Of a stretch of DNA of 64,000 nucleotides, positions 43,569 to 53,836 are shown piece after piece (position 1 is the first letter of the stretch; each line of letters begins with the position of its first letter). The notes under the pieces were generated by a model. It was not told the DNA's origin, did not search any database, and was given only the letters and a program-made list of their open reading frames with translations. The translations under genes and the position numbers were made by a program. The DNA is from CAVSUZ01 sp963795415 (GTDB lineage Bacteria > Pseudomonadota > Alphaproteobacteria > Acetobacterales > Acetobacteraceae): contig CAWCHQ010000003.1 of NCBI GenBank assembly GCA_963795415.1, forward strand, positions 1,488,001-1,552,000, given 5' to 3'.

Positions 43569-44633
43569 ATGGCTATCGCTTCCCGGGACTTCCGCGCTCT
43601 CCGCCTGGATCATATCAGTCGCCGCTTCGGCGTGCTGAACGCGCTCAAGAACGTCAACCTGACGATCGAGCGGGGCGAGTTCATCGCCCTGCTCGGTCCT
43701 TCTGGCTGCGGGAAGTCAACGGCGCTGAACTGTATCGCCGGATTGCTCGATCTGACTGGTGGGGCGATCTGGCTGGACGATCGGCGGATCGATGAACTGG
43801 GGCCGGAGCGCCGCGGCTTTGGCATGGTGTTTCAGAACTACGCCCTGTTCCCACACATGACGGTGCGGAAGAACATCGCCTTCGGGCTGGTGACGCAACG
43901 GCGTCCGAAGGCCGAGATCGCGCGGCGGGTCGAAGAAGCTCTGGCGCTGGTGCGGCTGACCGCACAGGCGGACAAATTGCCTGGGCAGATTTCCGGCGGA
44001 CAGCAGCAGCGCGTGGCTATCGCCCGGGCCATCGTAGTCGAGCCGCCGCTGGTACTGATGGACGAGCCGTTGTCCAACCTGGACGCCAAGCTGCGGCTGG
44101 AAATGCGGGCGGAGATCCGCCGCATCCACAACACGCTGGGCTGCGCCACGATCTACGTGACGCATGATCAGGACGAGGCGTTGTCGCTCGCCGACCGCAT
44201 CGTCGTGATGCGCGAGGGTGAGATGCGCCAGGTCGGCCGTCCTGAAGAACTCTATGCCCGCCCTGCACACCCCGACGTGGCCGAATTCATGGGCTACCGA
44301 AATCTGCTTCGCTCACGGGTGCAGCCGGCCGGTAACGCCGTCAGCGTCTCGGTTGCCGGCGCGACACTGACGGGCACGCCGATGGAGAAGCTTAATGGGG
44401 CGGCGATCGTCGCGATCCGACCGGAGGATCTGACACCCGGCGGCGGGGCCCCGATCGCCGTCACGGTGGAAGCGGCAGAGTACCGCGGCAGGGATTTCTA
44501 TGGCCTTGCCCGCGCCGCTGACGGGACGGAGCTGTATTTCCGTGCGGAGCGTCGGGTGAGTGCCGGAGAGGCGATCCGCCTCGGCGCCCCACCGGAGCGC
44601 GTTCTTGTCTATCCGGACGAGGCGCGGACATGA
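43569..44633 (+). CDS. ABC transporter ATPase (UgpC/PotA/MalK type)
   Basis: A 354-residue ATPase. Walker A is GPSGCGKST, Q-loop MVFQNYALFPHMTV, signature QISGGQQQRVAIARAI, Walker B LVLMDEPLSNLDAKLR, and switch His YVTHDQDEALSLAD. The C-terminal TOBE-type regulatory domain runs from about residue 240 (IRPEDLTP). It starts three bases after the binding-protein stop and overlaps the first permease by four bases. Confidence 0.93.
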   Translation: MAIASRDFRALRLDHISRRFGVLNALKNVNLTIERGEFIALLGPSGCGKSTALNCIAGLLDLTGGAIWLDDRRIDELGPERRGFGMVFQNYALFPHMTVRKNIAFGLVTQRRPKAEIARRVEEALALVRLTAQADKLPGQISGGQQQRVAIARAIVVEPPLVLMDEPLSNLDAKLRLEMRAEIRRIHNTLGCATIYVTHDQDEALSLADRIVVMREGEMRQVGRPEELYARPAHPDVAEFMGYRNLLRSRVQPAGNAVSVSVAGATLTGTPMEKLNGAAIVAIRPEDLTPGGGAPIAVTVEAAEYRGRDFYGLARAADGTELYFRAERRVSAGEAIRLGAPPERVLVYPDEART

Positions 44634-45529
44634 GCGTAACGATATCGGCGCAAACGGCACCATCACGACGCCTGCGGCTGCGCGCACTCGGCATCGATGG
44701 CGTGACGCTGCTTGTTGTCCCCGCGGTTTTGTTTGTCCTTGCGCTATTCGTCTATCCGTTTCTTTACGGGCTGTGGCTGTCGTTCCAGCCAAAAGAGGGC
44801 GGTGCGCTGGGGAATTACGCCAGGTTCTTTTCTGATCCGTTCCTTTATAGCACGATCACCAAGACGCTTATACTGGCGGTTCCTGTCACGGTGCTGAATG
44901 TCGTTGCCTCCGTTCCGGTCGCGCTGCGCGTTCGCCTGATGAAGCATCAGCGGCTGCTCACCACCATTCTGGTCATTCCGATTACTCTCGGAACCGTGCT
45001 TGTCGCCGAAGGATTGCTGACCTATCTCGGTCCCCGCGGCTGGGTAAACCGCGTCCTGATGGACGCCGGGCTGATCGGCTCACCGGTGCGGTTGCTGCAC
45101 AATTACTGGGGTGTGTTCCTGTCGCTGGTCATCACCGGTTTTCCGTTCACGTTTCTGCTCACCCTGTCTTACGTCACCGGAATCGATCCGGCGCTGGAGA
45201 ATGCTGCCGCGGTGCTGGGGGCCGGCGCTCGGGAGCGATTCAGGCGCGTGTTGCTGCCGCTGCTGATCCCTGGCCTGACGATCACGCTGGCGCTTTCGTT
45301 CGTTCAGGCGTTTTCCGTGTTCCCGTCGGCGATCCTGCTGGGCGAGCCGGCCGGAACCACCCGTGTGATGTCAATTGCGGCGTATCAGGCGGCGTTCGAG
45401 CAGTACGACTACTCGCTGGCCTCGGCGATCGCGATGCTGATGGCAGGGGTGCAGATCGTCATCGTCATCGCCCTGCTGGCCGCCCGCGGGCTGGTCTATA
45501 GCGGACCCGCAGGGGGCGGAAAGGGCTGA
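44630..45529 (+). CDS. ABC transporter permease (first of pair)
   Basis: A 299-residue inner-membrane permease with about six helices. The EAA loop is NAAAVLGAGARERFRRVLLPLLIPG. The N-terminus is LLVVPAVLFVLALFVYPFLYGLWLSF, typical of sugar and polyamine permeases. The stop and the following ATG share one base (TGATG), so it is coupled to the second permease. Confidence 0.9.
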   Translation: MSVTISAQTAPSRRLRLRALGIDGVTLLVVPAVLFVLALFVYPFLYGLWLSFQPKEGGALGNYARFFSDPFLYSTITKTLILAVPVTVLNVVASVPVALRVRLMKHQRLLTTILVIPITLGTVLVAEGLLTYLGPRGWVNRVLMDAGLIGSPVRLLHNYWGVFLSLVITGFPFTFLLTLSYVTGIDPALENAAAVLGAGARERFRRVLLPLLIPGLTITLALSFVQAFSVFPSAILLGEPAGTTRVMSIAAYQAAFEQYDYSLASAIAMLMAGVQIVIVIALLAARGLVYSGPAGGGKG

Positions 45530-46359
45530 TGCGCGCCGACAGAACCCTCGGGGCCCGCATGTGGGCGTTCACCGTCTGGGTGGTGGTCGCCTTCTTCGTG
45601 CTGAACCTGGCGGGGATGATCGCCACGGTGGTGCTGGATTCGATCGGCACGCACTGGTTCGCGACCTGGGTGCCGGCCGGCTGGACCACACGCTGGTACG
45701 GCATGGTGTGGAACGAGTTTGGGCTGCCGGCGATCCTGATCGTCACAGCCGAGGTGGTCGCGGCGGTCGTGCTGCTTTCGGGTCTGATCGGCGTGCCTGC
45801 GGCATATGCGATGGCGCGGCGCGATTTTCCAGGCAAGCGCGCGGCCATGCTGCTGTTTCTGCTGCCGTTGTTGGTGCCGCCCATCACCTACGGCATCCCG
45901 CTCGCGACGGTGTTGTATCAGGCGCATCTGGCCGGGACGATCTGGGGCGTGATCCTGGCCAATCTGGTGCCGAGCGTGCCGTTCGTTATCCTGATCATGA
46001 TCCCGTTCATTGAACAGATCGATCCGCGCATCGAATCGGCGGCTCGGGTGTTCGGGGCCGGCATGGGGCGGTTGTTCACGCAGGTGCTGGTGCCGCTGCT
46101 GACGCCCGGCATTCTGGCGGCGCTGCTGCTGGTCCTGGTGCGGACCATCGCCATGTTCGAGCTGACGTTCCTGACCGCCGGCTCGACCAGTCAGACGTTG
46201 GTTGTCGCGCTGTATTACGCGGTGTTCGCCGCGGGGGTGCGGCCGCAGCAGTCGATCGACGCGATGGCGGTGGTTTACACTGTGGCGACGATGGTCTGGC
46301 TGCTGGTTACGCTGCGGTTCGTCAATCCCACGCAGATCGTCGGCCGGGCGAGGGCCTGA
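45529..46359 (+). CDS. ABC transporter permease (second of pair)
   Basis: A 276-residue inner-membrane permease. The EAA loop is ESAARVFGAGMGRLFTQVLVPLLTPG. Other segments are PAAYAMARRDFPGKRAAML and MFELTFLTAGSTSQTLVVALYYAVF. It completes the transporter (binding protein, ATPase, two permeases). It converges with the arylamine acetyltransferase gene about 20 bp downstream. Confidence 0.9.
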   Translation: MRADRTLGARMWAFTVWVVVAFFVLNLAGMIATVVLDSIGTHWFATWVPAGWTTRWYGMVWNEFGLPAILIVTAEVVAAVVLLSGLIGVPAAYAMARRDFPGKRAAMLLFLLPLLVPPITYGIPLATVLYQAHLAGTIWGVILANLVPSVPFVILIMIPFIEQIDPRIESAARVFGAGMGRLFTQVLVPLLTPGILAALLLVLVRTIAMFELTFLTAGSTSQTLVVALYYAVFAAGVRPQQSIDAMAVVYTVATMVWLLVTLRFVNPTQIVGRARA

Positions 46360-46381
46360 TCGGAATCGGCTCGAGGGCCTT

Positions 46382-47233
46382 TCAGCCCAGGAACGGGTGT
46401 GTCGCGCCGTCGATGCCGCGGCGATCCATTTCTGCGAGCGCTGCCACCAGGTCGTTCTGCGGCAGAGTCAGGTTGAAAGTTTGCTGCAGAACGGCGGGAT
46501 ACGAGTCTTTATCCGGGACATGCTGATCGAGCGGCTCCCCTCCACGGCGGCTGGTGACCCGGCCGTTGAGGAATGTGTGGCGCAGCGCGCCGGACCCCGC
46601 ACGCGCCACCATGAGGTTGTTGACGAAGGGACTGTTTGGGTGTGTCGCGGTAAACCAGTTGGTTACATCGTAGTCGGGGGCCAGCCTCGGTTGTCGTGAC
46701 AGCCGATAGAAGTTTTGCCATTCATCGCCGAGCCTGGCCTGCAGGATCAGTTCGTCACTGGCGGGCAGCAGCCGCATCATCTCGTGCGGCGTTGACTGCT
46801 CGAGGTTCGTTCCGATGGCCAGAGGCGCGGTCGGGGTCTGGCCGCCGAAGCCAACGTCGACGATGAAGGCTCCTTGCGGGAGATCGACCTGTAGCGCCAT
46901 GTGCGTCGCGGGACGCACGGCGTCGGCCGCCAACCCGCGGATCACCCGGGCCATGAGGCTGGTGACCGTGAAACCAAGGGCGGCCAGACCGGCGCGGAAC
47001 AGCAAATTCTGCTCGTAACAATAGCCCCCACGGCCGCCGCCGACCAACTTGGCTTGCAGTGACTCAAGGTCAAGCCGGGGCACCCGGCCCAGAAAGACAT
47101 CGATGTTTTCAAACGGGATCGCCTGGGAGTGCGCAGTGATGAGTGCCTGCAATGTCTCCAGTCTCGGGGTACGGGAACCGGTGTAGCCGATCCGCGCGAG
47201 CCAGGCATCGAGATCGAAGCGATGCCCGGGCAC
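46382..47233 (-). CDS. nat: Arylamine N-acetyltransferase
   Basis: A 283-residue enzyme that transfers acetyl from acetyl-CoA to arylamines and hydrazines. The triad is visible: Cys in GRGGYCYEQNLLF, His in RPATHMALQV and Asp in FIVDVGFGGQTP. The N-terminal FDLDAWLARIGYTG and IPFENIDVFLGR are typical. The start is a GTG at 47233 (VPGHRFDLD), four bases beyond the glnS stop, so it appears to follow glnS in one transcript. No cofactor partner nearby. Confidence 0.9.
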   Translation of the reverse strand: MPGHRFDLDAWLARIGYTGSRTPRLETLQALITAHSQAIPFENIDVFLGRVPRLDLESLQAKLVGGGRGGYCYEQNLLFRAGLAALGFTVTSLMARVIRGLAADAVRPATHMALQVDLPQGAFIVDVGFGGQTPTAPLAIGTNLEQSTPHEMMRLLPASDELILQARLGDEWQNFYRLSRQPRLAPDYDVTNWFTATHPNSPFVNNLMVARAGSGALRHTFLNGRVTSRRGGEPLDQHVPDKDSYPAVLQQTFNLTLPQNDLVAALAEMDRRGIDGATHPFLG

Positions 47234-47238
47234 GGCGG

Positions 47239-48982
<1,744 letters not shown>

Positions 48983-49082
48983 CGAGGGCTCCGATAGGAC
49001 ATGCGCCAGCCTACACGGCGGGCGGATGCCGGTGAAATCTCCCGCAGGTTTCGCCCAGGGAGCGGACGGGGTAAACCGCCGC

Positions 49083-50480
49083 ATGATCGTCCGCACCCGA
49101 TTTGCGCCCAGCCCGACCGGAATGCTGCATATCGGCAGCGTCCGGACGGCCTTGTTCAATTATCTGTTCAGCCGCCATCACGGGGGCGCGTATCTGCTGC
49201 GGATCGAAGACACGGACCGACAGCGGAGCACGTCCGAAGCGACGCAGGTGATCCTGGACGGGCTGGCCTGGCTGGATCTGCAGCCGGACGAGCCGCCGGT
49301 GTTCCAGTCCACCCGGGAGGCCCGCCATGTTGAAGTAGCGCATGCCATGCTGGCCGCGGGGCAAGCCTATTGCTGCTATTGCACGGCCGAGGAGCTGCGG
49401 CAGATGAGAGAGCAGGCGATCGTGGAGGGGCGGTCGGTGCGATATGACGGGCGGTGGCGGGACCGGGACCCGGCGGAGGCTCCGCCGGGGGTGGCGCCGG
49501 CGATCCGGATCAAGGCGCCCCGCGAGGGCGAGACGGTGGTCGAGGATCTGGTGCAGGGCACGGTCCGGGTAGCGAATGCCGAGATGGACGATATGATCCT
49601 TCTGCGCAGCGACGGCACGCCGACATATCTGCATGCGGTGGTTGTGGATGACCACGATATGGGGATTACCCATGTGATCCGCGGGGACGATCATCTGACC
49701 AACACGTTCCGGCAGGTGCAAATATATCGGGCGATGGGCTGGGAGCCGCCGCGTTTCGCGCATATCCCGCTGATTCATGGCGCAGATGGCGCGAAGCTCT
49801 CAAAGCGGCACGGCGCGGTCTCCGTGCTGGACTTCCACGAGCAAGGATTCCTGCCGGAGGCGCTTTGCAATTACCTGCTGCGCCTGGGGTGGGCGCACGG
49901 GGATCTGGAGGTTCTGGATCGTGCGGAGGCGGTCCGGCTGTTCGATCTGGATGGGGTGGGCCGTGGGGCGGCACGGGTGGACTATGCGAAACTGTTGCAT
50001 CTGAACGGAATCTACATCCGGCAGGCCGATAGCGAACGGTTGGTACGGGAGGTCGTGGACCGGCTGCGGGGCAGGCCGGAGCTGCGCGTGGATGACTCGG
50101 CGGTGGCGCGCATCCGGGCACTGATGCCCGAGCTGAAAGAGCGGGCCAAAACTTTGGTTGAGCTGGCTAACTCGGCGGCGTTCCTGGCACGCATGCCGCC
50201 GCTTCCACTGGACGCCAAGGCGGCGGGGCTACTAACCTCGGAGGCGCGCGCGATGCTGGGTGAACTGGCCGAAAAGCTGGGGGGAACGGATTTTTCGCCT
50301 TCGGCGGTTGATGCCATCCTGCGGGGGTTTGCCGAACAGCACGGGCGGAAGCTCGGGCAAGTTGCACAGCCGTTGCGGGCGGCGTTGACGGGCAGCACGG
50401 TCAGTCCAGGGATCGATGCAGTGTTGACCGCGCTCGGGCGCGACGAAAGCCTGGCGCGTATCCGGGCGGTGGCGGCGTAA
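49083..50480 (+). CDS. gltX: Glutamyl-tRNA synthetase
   Basis: A 465-residue class I synthetase charging tRNA-Glu (and possibly tRNA-Gln). The HIGH motif is FAPSPTGMLHIGSVRTALFNY and the KMSKS motif GAKLSKRHGAVSV. Binding motifs LLRIEDTDRQRST and THVIRGDDHLTNTFRQ are present. The C-terminal helical anticodon-binding domain ends LARIRAVAA. The ATG 49083 (MIVRTRFAPSP) is preferred; the longer frame runs through the divergent glnS leader. Its stop overlaps the RidA start by one base (TAATG), opening a three-gene operon with RidA and a hydrolase. Confidence 0.94.
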   Translation: MIVRTRFAPSPTGMLHIGSVRTALFNYLFSRHHGGAYLLRIEDTDRQRSTSEATQVILDGLAWLDLQPDEPPVFQSTREARHVEVAHAMLAAGQAYCCYCTAEELRQMREQAIVEGRSVRYDGRWRDRDPAEAPPGVAPAIRIKAPREGETVVEDLVQGTVRVANAEMDDMILLRSDGTPTYLHAVVVDDHDMGITHVIRGDDHLTNTFRQVQIYRAMGWEPPRFAHIPLIHGADGAKLSKRHGAVSVLDFHEQGFLPEALCNYLLRLGWAHGDLEVLDRAEAVRLFDLDGVGRGAARVDYAKLLHLNGIYIRQADSERLVREVVDRLRGRPELRVDDSAVARIRALMPELKERAKTLVELANSAAFLARMPPLPLDAKAAGLLTSEARAMLGELAEKLGGTDFSPSAVDAILRGFAEQHGRKLGQVAQPLRAALTGSTVSPGIDAVLTALGRDESLARIRAVAA

Positions 50481-50866
50481 TGCGCCGGCGGATTACCTCG
50501 GGGTCCACTTTTGAGGCGAGCATCGGCTACTCGCGCGCCGTGGTGGATGGGGACTGGGTGTTCATATCGGGCACCACCGGCTTCGACTACGCGAACACGA
50601 CGATCTCCACCGATGTTGTGGAACAAGCGGAGCAGGCGCTGCGAAATATCGCGTGGGCACTGGCGGAGGCGGGGAGTTCGTTCAAGGACGTGGTGCGCGT
50701 TCGTTACATTCTGCCCGACCCGGCTGATTTCGAGCCGTGCTGGCCGGTGCTGCGGCACGCATTCGGCGACGCCGGGCCGGCGGCGACGATGATCGCGGCC
50801 AGGCTGGCGGACAAGCGGATGAAGATCGAGATCGAAGTGACCGCGCGACGGGGATCGGGCGGGTGA
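50480..50866 (+). CDS. RidA/YjgF-family enamine/imine deaminase-like protein
   Basis: A 128-residue trimer-forming protein. The family pattern is visible in EASIGYSRAVVDGDWVFISGTTG, VEQAEQALRNIAWALAEAG, VVRVRYILPDPADFEPCWPV and AATMIAARLADKRMKIEIEVTA. The usual catalytic Arg position (near residue 105 in RidA) is occupied by Ala-Arg in IAARLAD. The C-terminal IEVTARR lacks the normal Ala-Glu end. It may detoxify 2-aminoacrylate or act on another imine. Coupled to gltX and the next gene by one-base overlaps. Confidence 0.85.
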   Translation: MRRRITSGSTFEASIGYSRAVVDGDWVFISGTTGFDYANTTISTDVVEQAEQALRNIAWALAEAGSSFKDVVRVRYILPDPADFEPCWPVLRHAFGDAGPAATMIAARLADKRMKIEIEVTARRGSGG

Positions 50867-51969
50867 TGGAGACCCCGCCACTTCCGGACGGCATTCGCTC
50901 ACGCTTCCTGGATGGCGTGAACGGGCTGCGGATGCATGTGCTGGAGGCGGGCTCTCAGGGTTCCGGACAGGGATGTGTGCTGCTGCTGCACGGATTTCCG
51001 GAGCTGGCATATTCGTGGCGGAAGGTGATGCTGCCGATGGCCGAGGCAGGATTTCATGTCGTCGCGCCGGATCAGCGCGGTTATGGGCTGACAACCGGAT
51101 GGGACGCGGGGGATGTCTGCAGCTTCCGCCTGCTGAACATCATGCGCGATGCGATGGGGCTGGTCTGGGCGCTTGGGTACCGGTCAGTGGCCGCGGTTGT
51201 CGGGCATGATTTCGGCAGCCCGGTCGCGGCGTTGTGCAGTTTGTTCCGGCCGGACGTGTTCCGCTCGGTGGTGATGATGAGCGCGCCGTTTTCCGGGATT
51301 CCGGAGATTGGATCATCCAAAGGTGGGGCGGTTCTGGAAGAGCTGGCGCGGTTGCCGCGGCCGAGGAAGCATTACTGGTGGTATTACTCCGGCCCCGACG
51401 CCGATGCAGATATGCGCGGCTGTCGGCAAGGGGTGCACGCTTTCCTGCGCGCTTACTTTCATATGAAAAGCGCGGACTGGGTGGGAAACAGACCGTTCCG
51501 CCTGCGGGAGTGGAGCGCCGAGGAGCTGGCCAAACTGCCGACTTATTACATCATGGATCTGGGCAAGGGCATGGCGGAGACGGTTGTCCCGGAGATGCCT
51601 GAGCCTAATCAGGTGGCGATGTGCCGATGGCTGACGGAACCCGAACTGGCCGTCTATAGCAGCATGTTTGAGAAGACGGGATTTCAGGGCGGGCTCAACT
51701 GGTATCATTGGTCTACCGACGAGCGTTACAGCGCGGACGCGCAGATATTTGCGGGCAAGATCATCGATGTGCCGGCAATGTTTGTGGCGGGACAGAGCGA
51801 CTGGGGGGTGTATCAGGTAGCGGGCGCGTTCGAGCGTATGCAGCGTGAGGCCTGCAAGCTGATGACGGGCTGCCATCTGGTGCCGGATGCCGGCCACTGG
51901 GTGCAGCAGGAGCAGCCGGAGAAGGTCGCCGACTTGCTGGTTCAGTTTGTGAACGAGGGCGGGGCTTAG
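50866..51969 (+). CDS. Alpha/beta hydrolase, epoxide hydrolase-like
   Basis: A 367-residue alpha/beta-fold enzyme. The oxyanion motif is LLLHGFPELAYSWRK. The nucleophile elbow VVGHDFGSPVA carries Asp, as in epoxide hydrolases. The cap domain contains Tyr-rich KHYWWYYSGPDAD and NWYHWSTDERY, whose tyrosines could polarise an epoxide. The catalytic acid is in VAGQSDWGVYQ and His in PDAGHWVQQEQPE. It shares one base with the RidA stop and converges, overlapping by four bases, with the VOC gene. The operon link to gltX is probably incidental. Confidence 0.86.
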   Translation: METPPLPDGIRSRFLDGVNGLRMHVLEAGSQGSGQGCVLLLHGFPELAYSWRKVMLPMAEAGFHVVAPDQRGYGLTTGWDAGDVCSFRLLNIMRDAMGLVWALGYRSVAAVVGHDFGSPVAALCSLFRPDVFRSVVMMSAPFSGIPEIGSSKGGAVLEELARLPRPRKHYWWYYSGPDADADMRGCRQGVHAFLRAYFHMKSADWVGNRPFRLREWSAEELAKLPTYYIMDLGKGMAETVVPEMPEPNQVAMCRWLTEPELAVYSSMFEKTGFQGGLNWYHWSTDERYSADAQIFAGKIIDVPAMFVAGQSDWGVYQVAGAFERMQREACKLMTGCHLVPDAGHWVQQEQPEKVADLLVQFVNEGGA

Positions 51970-52382
51970 CCGGAGGCGCCTTTCTGGCGTTCGCCGTATT
52001 TCATGCCTTCGAGTTTCAGACCGTCCGGATCCAGGAAGAATACGGCGTAGTAGTCATCGTAATACTCGCCGGCGGGATCCACGATGGTGGCGCCAAGTTC
52101 CTTGAGAAATGCCTGAAGTTCATCCACGTCCTTCCGGCTGCGAAGCTCAAAGGCATAGTGGTGAAAGCCAACATCGCCGATCCGGTGCTTGTGCTTGCGC
52201 CCTCGCGCATCAGCCGGACCGATCCAGAAACGCGTATGGCCGTTGGTCCAGCCTATTGCATCGCCGTATTCGTCGGAGATTTCGAAGCCCAGAAAGCCGA
52301 AGAGCTTTCCGTAGAAGGTCTTCGACTTTTCGTAGTCGCTGACCCTGATGACGAGGTGGTCGATGCCCACGACGCGGCTCAT
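51966..52382 (-). CDS. VOC-superfamily (glyoxalase-like) protein
   Basis: A 138-residue metal-binding protein of the glyoxalase/bleomycin-resistance superfamily. The first beta-alpha unit GIDHLVIRVSDYEKSKTFYGKLFGFLGFE has the metal His. The second unit has GFHHYAFELRSRKDVDEL and AVFFLDPDGLKLEGMKYG with a second His and the Glu ligand. The start ATG 52382 is clear. A dioxygenase or lyase role is possible; no substrate can be assigned. It is divergent from the proline-racemase-family gene, with 100 bp between. Confidence 0.85.
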   Translation of the reverse strand: MSRVVGIDHLVIRVSDYEKSKTFYGKLFGFLGFEISDEYGDAIGWTNGHTRFWIGPADARGRKHKHRIGDVGFHHYAFELRSRKDVDELQAFLKELGATIVDPAGEYYDDYYAVFFLDPDGLKLEGMKYGERQKGASG

Positions 52383-52481
52383 GTTCCCGGCCTCCTTTCG
52401 GTCTGCAGGAGAGTGAGTGTAGCGTGCGAGTGCTCTGGCAGAAAGCTGGCGCGGGAAGTCATTGATTCTGGGGGTCTCGAA

Positions 52482-53516
52482 ATGCGCTGGAGCAGGGTGC
52501 TGAACGTCGTCGAGTGCCATGCCGAGGGGGAGGTTGGACGGGTCGTTACCGGCGGGATCGGCGATGTTCCCGGCCGGACGATGTTCGAAAAGCGCCTGTA
52601 TCTGAAACAGCAGCGCGATGACACTCGCCGACTGCTGCTGTTCGAGCCACGAGGCGGTCCATCGGTGAATGCGAATGTCGTTTTGCCGGCGTGCGATAAG
52701 CGGGCACAGATGGGTTTCGTGATTCTGGAATCTACCGAGTACCCGCCGATGTCCGGCTCCAACACGATCTGCGTCGCAACCGTGCTGTTGGAGACCGGCA
52801 TCCTGCCGATGCAGGAGCCGGTAACGGAACTGACGCTGGAGGCTCCGGCTGGGCTGATTCACGTGCGGTGCGAGTGCGCGGATGGGAAGGTGAAGCAGGT
52901 GCGGTTCACGAACCAGCCGGCTTTCGTTAATCATTTGCAGGCGCCGATCGAGGTTGCGGGACTGGGAACGTTGATCGTTGATGTTGCGTATGGGGGGATG
53001 ACATACGTGCTTGTGGATGCGGCATCCGTGGGTTTTGCCCTCGTGCCGAACGAGGCGCGGGCGATCTGCGAACTTGGGCAGCGGATCAAAACGGCGGCGG
53101 ATGCGCAGCTAAAGGCGGTGCATCCGGAGAATCCAGACATTTCCGGTATCACGATGACTGAATTTACCGGCGCGGTGGTGCGGCGGGAGGGGGTGCTGCA
53201 CGCGTGCAATGCGGTGGTGGTTTCGCCGGGACAACTCGACCGTTCGCCCTGCGGCACAGGAACCTGCGCACGACTTGCGGTCATGCATGCGAAGGGATTG
53301 ATCCAGCCGGGTGAAAGCTTCGTGCATGAGTCTGTGATCGGATCGCAGTTTTTAAGCCGCATCGAGGAACAGACGCAGGTGGGTGGTCGGCCGGCAGTGA
53401 TACCGAGCGTGGCGGGTCAGGCCTGGATCACCGGCTTCACGCAGCTTGGACTTGATCCGACGGATCCATGGCCGCTTGGTTATACGCTGGCGGATACCTG
53501 GCAGCGCGCCGTTTAG
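52482..53516 (+). CDS. Proline racemase-family enzyme with Ser/Cys active site
   Basis: A 344-residue pyridoxal-independent enzyme of the proline racemase/hydroxyproline epimerase/3-hydroxyproline dehydratase family. The first catalytic site reads YPPMSGSNTICVATVLLETG, with Ser where racemases have Cys (normally MCGH). The second reads SPCGTGTCARLAVM and keeps Cys. Other motifs are HAEGEVGRVVTGGI, FVNHLQAPIEV and GESFVHESVIGSQF. The Ser/Cys pairing is known in a subset of the family, some acting as hydroxyproline epimerases or dehydratases. Substrate not assigned. ATG 52482 is the first good start. Confidence 0.88.
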   Translation: MRWSRVLNVVECHAEGEVGRVVTGGIGDVPGRTMFEKRLYLKQQRDDTRRLLLFEPRGGPSVNANVVLPACDKRAQMGFVILESTEYPPMSGSNTICVATVLLETGILPMQEPVTELTLEAPAGLIHVRCECADGKVKQVRFTNQPAFVNHLQAPIEVAGLGTLIVDVAYGGMTYVLVDAASVGFALVPNEARAICELGQRIKTAADAQLKAVHPENPDISGITMTEFTGAVVRREGVLHACNAVVVSPGQLDRSPCGTGTCARLAVMHAKGLIQPGESFVHESVIGSQFLSRIEEQTQVGGRPAVIPSVAGQAWITGFTQLGLDPTDPWPLGYTLADTWQRAV

Positions 53517-53628
53517 GGCCTGCTTGCAAGCACGCGGGCTTATATGAGATTTATATAGGAACAGGGACACTTCCCAATCGATTTTATATGATCTCCTCGT
53601 TATCTGCGACGGCGGAGGAAGTACCGCC
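53517..53628. promoter_or_regulatory. kdp operon promoter region with AT-rich direct boxes
   Basis: In otherwise GC-rich DNA, the boxes ATTTATATA (53549-53557) and ATTTTATATG (53581-53590) stand about 32 bp, or three helix turns, apart. A perfect 12-bp palindrome TGCTTGCAAGCA lies at 53521-53532. KdpE binds AT-rich sites upstream of kdpFABC in enteric bacteria, so these are candidate operator boxes; this is inference. Confidence 0.45.
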
Positions 53629-53712
53629 ATGATCGACTTCATCTACATCCTTGTCGGGGCAGCCTTTCTTGGTGGTTGCGTGGTTTACGCGATCGCCTGC
53701 AATCGCCTGTAA
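53629..53712 (+). CDS. 27-residue membrane peptide upstream of kdpF
   Basis: MIDFIYILVGAAFLGGCVVY and AIACNRL form one membrane span with a short basic end. GGAGGAA at 53613-53619 gives a strong ribosome site nine bases before the ATG. It is separated from kdpF by 11 bp, and a similar small membrane gene precedes kdpF in other alphaproteobacteria, as far as I recall. It may help assembly of the Kdp complex; no function is established. Confidence 0.6.
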   Translation: MIDFIYILVGAAFLGGCVVYAIACNRL

Positions 53713-53723
53713 GGTCTGACCTC

Positions 53724-53813
53724 ATGAGCGTCGATTATATTCTTGGTGCGATCGTCTCCGCCGGTCTGCTGATATATCTTGTTTACGCGCTGGTCCGGCC
53801 CGAAAAGTTCTGA
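53724..53813 (+). CDS. kdpF: K+-transporting ATPase subunit KdpF
   Basis: A 29-residue single-span peptide, MSVDYILGAIVSAGLLIYLV then YALVRPEKF. The C-terminal ALVRPEKF is the KdpF hallmark. KdpF stabilises the KdpABC complex in the inner membrane. It lies 23 bp before kdpA, in the usual order. Confidence 0.88.
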   Translation: MSVDYILGAIVSAGLLIYLVYALVRPEKF

Positions 53814-53836
53814 GCAACATCCGCGGAGCCGCTAAT

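Noticed and set aside
52158..52481. Longer N-terminus for the proline-racemase-family protein
   Set aside because: The added residues are antisense to the VOC gene and lie upstream of the conserved N-terminal motif; ATG 52482 fits the family length.
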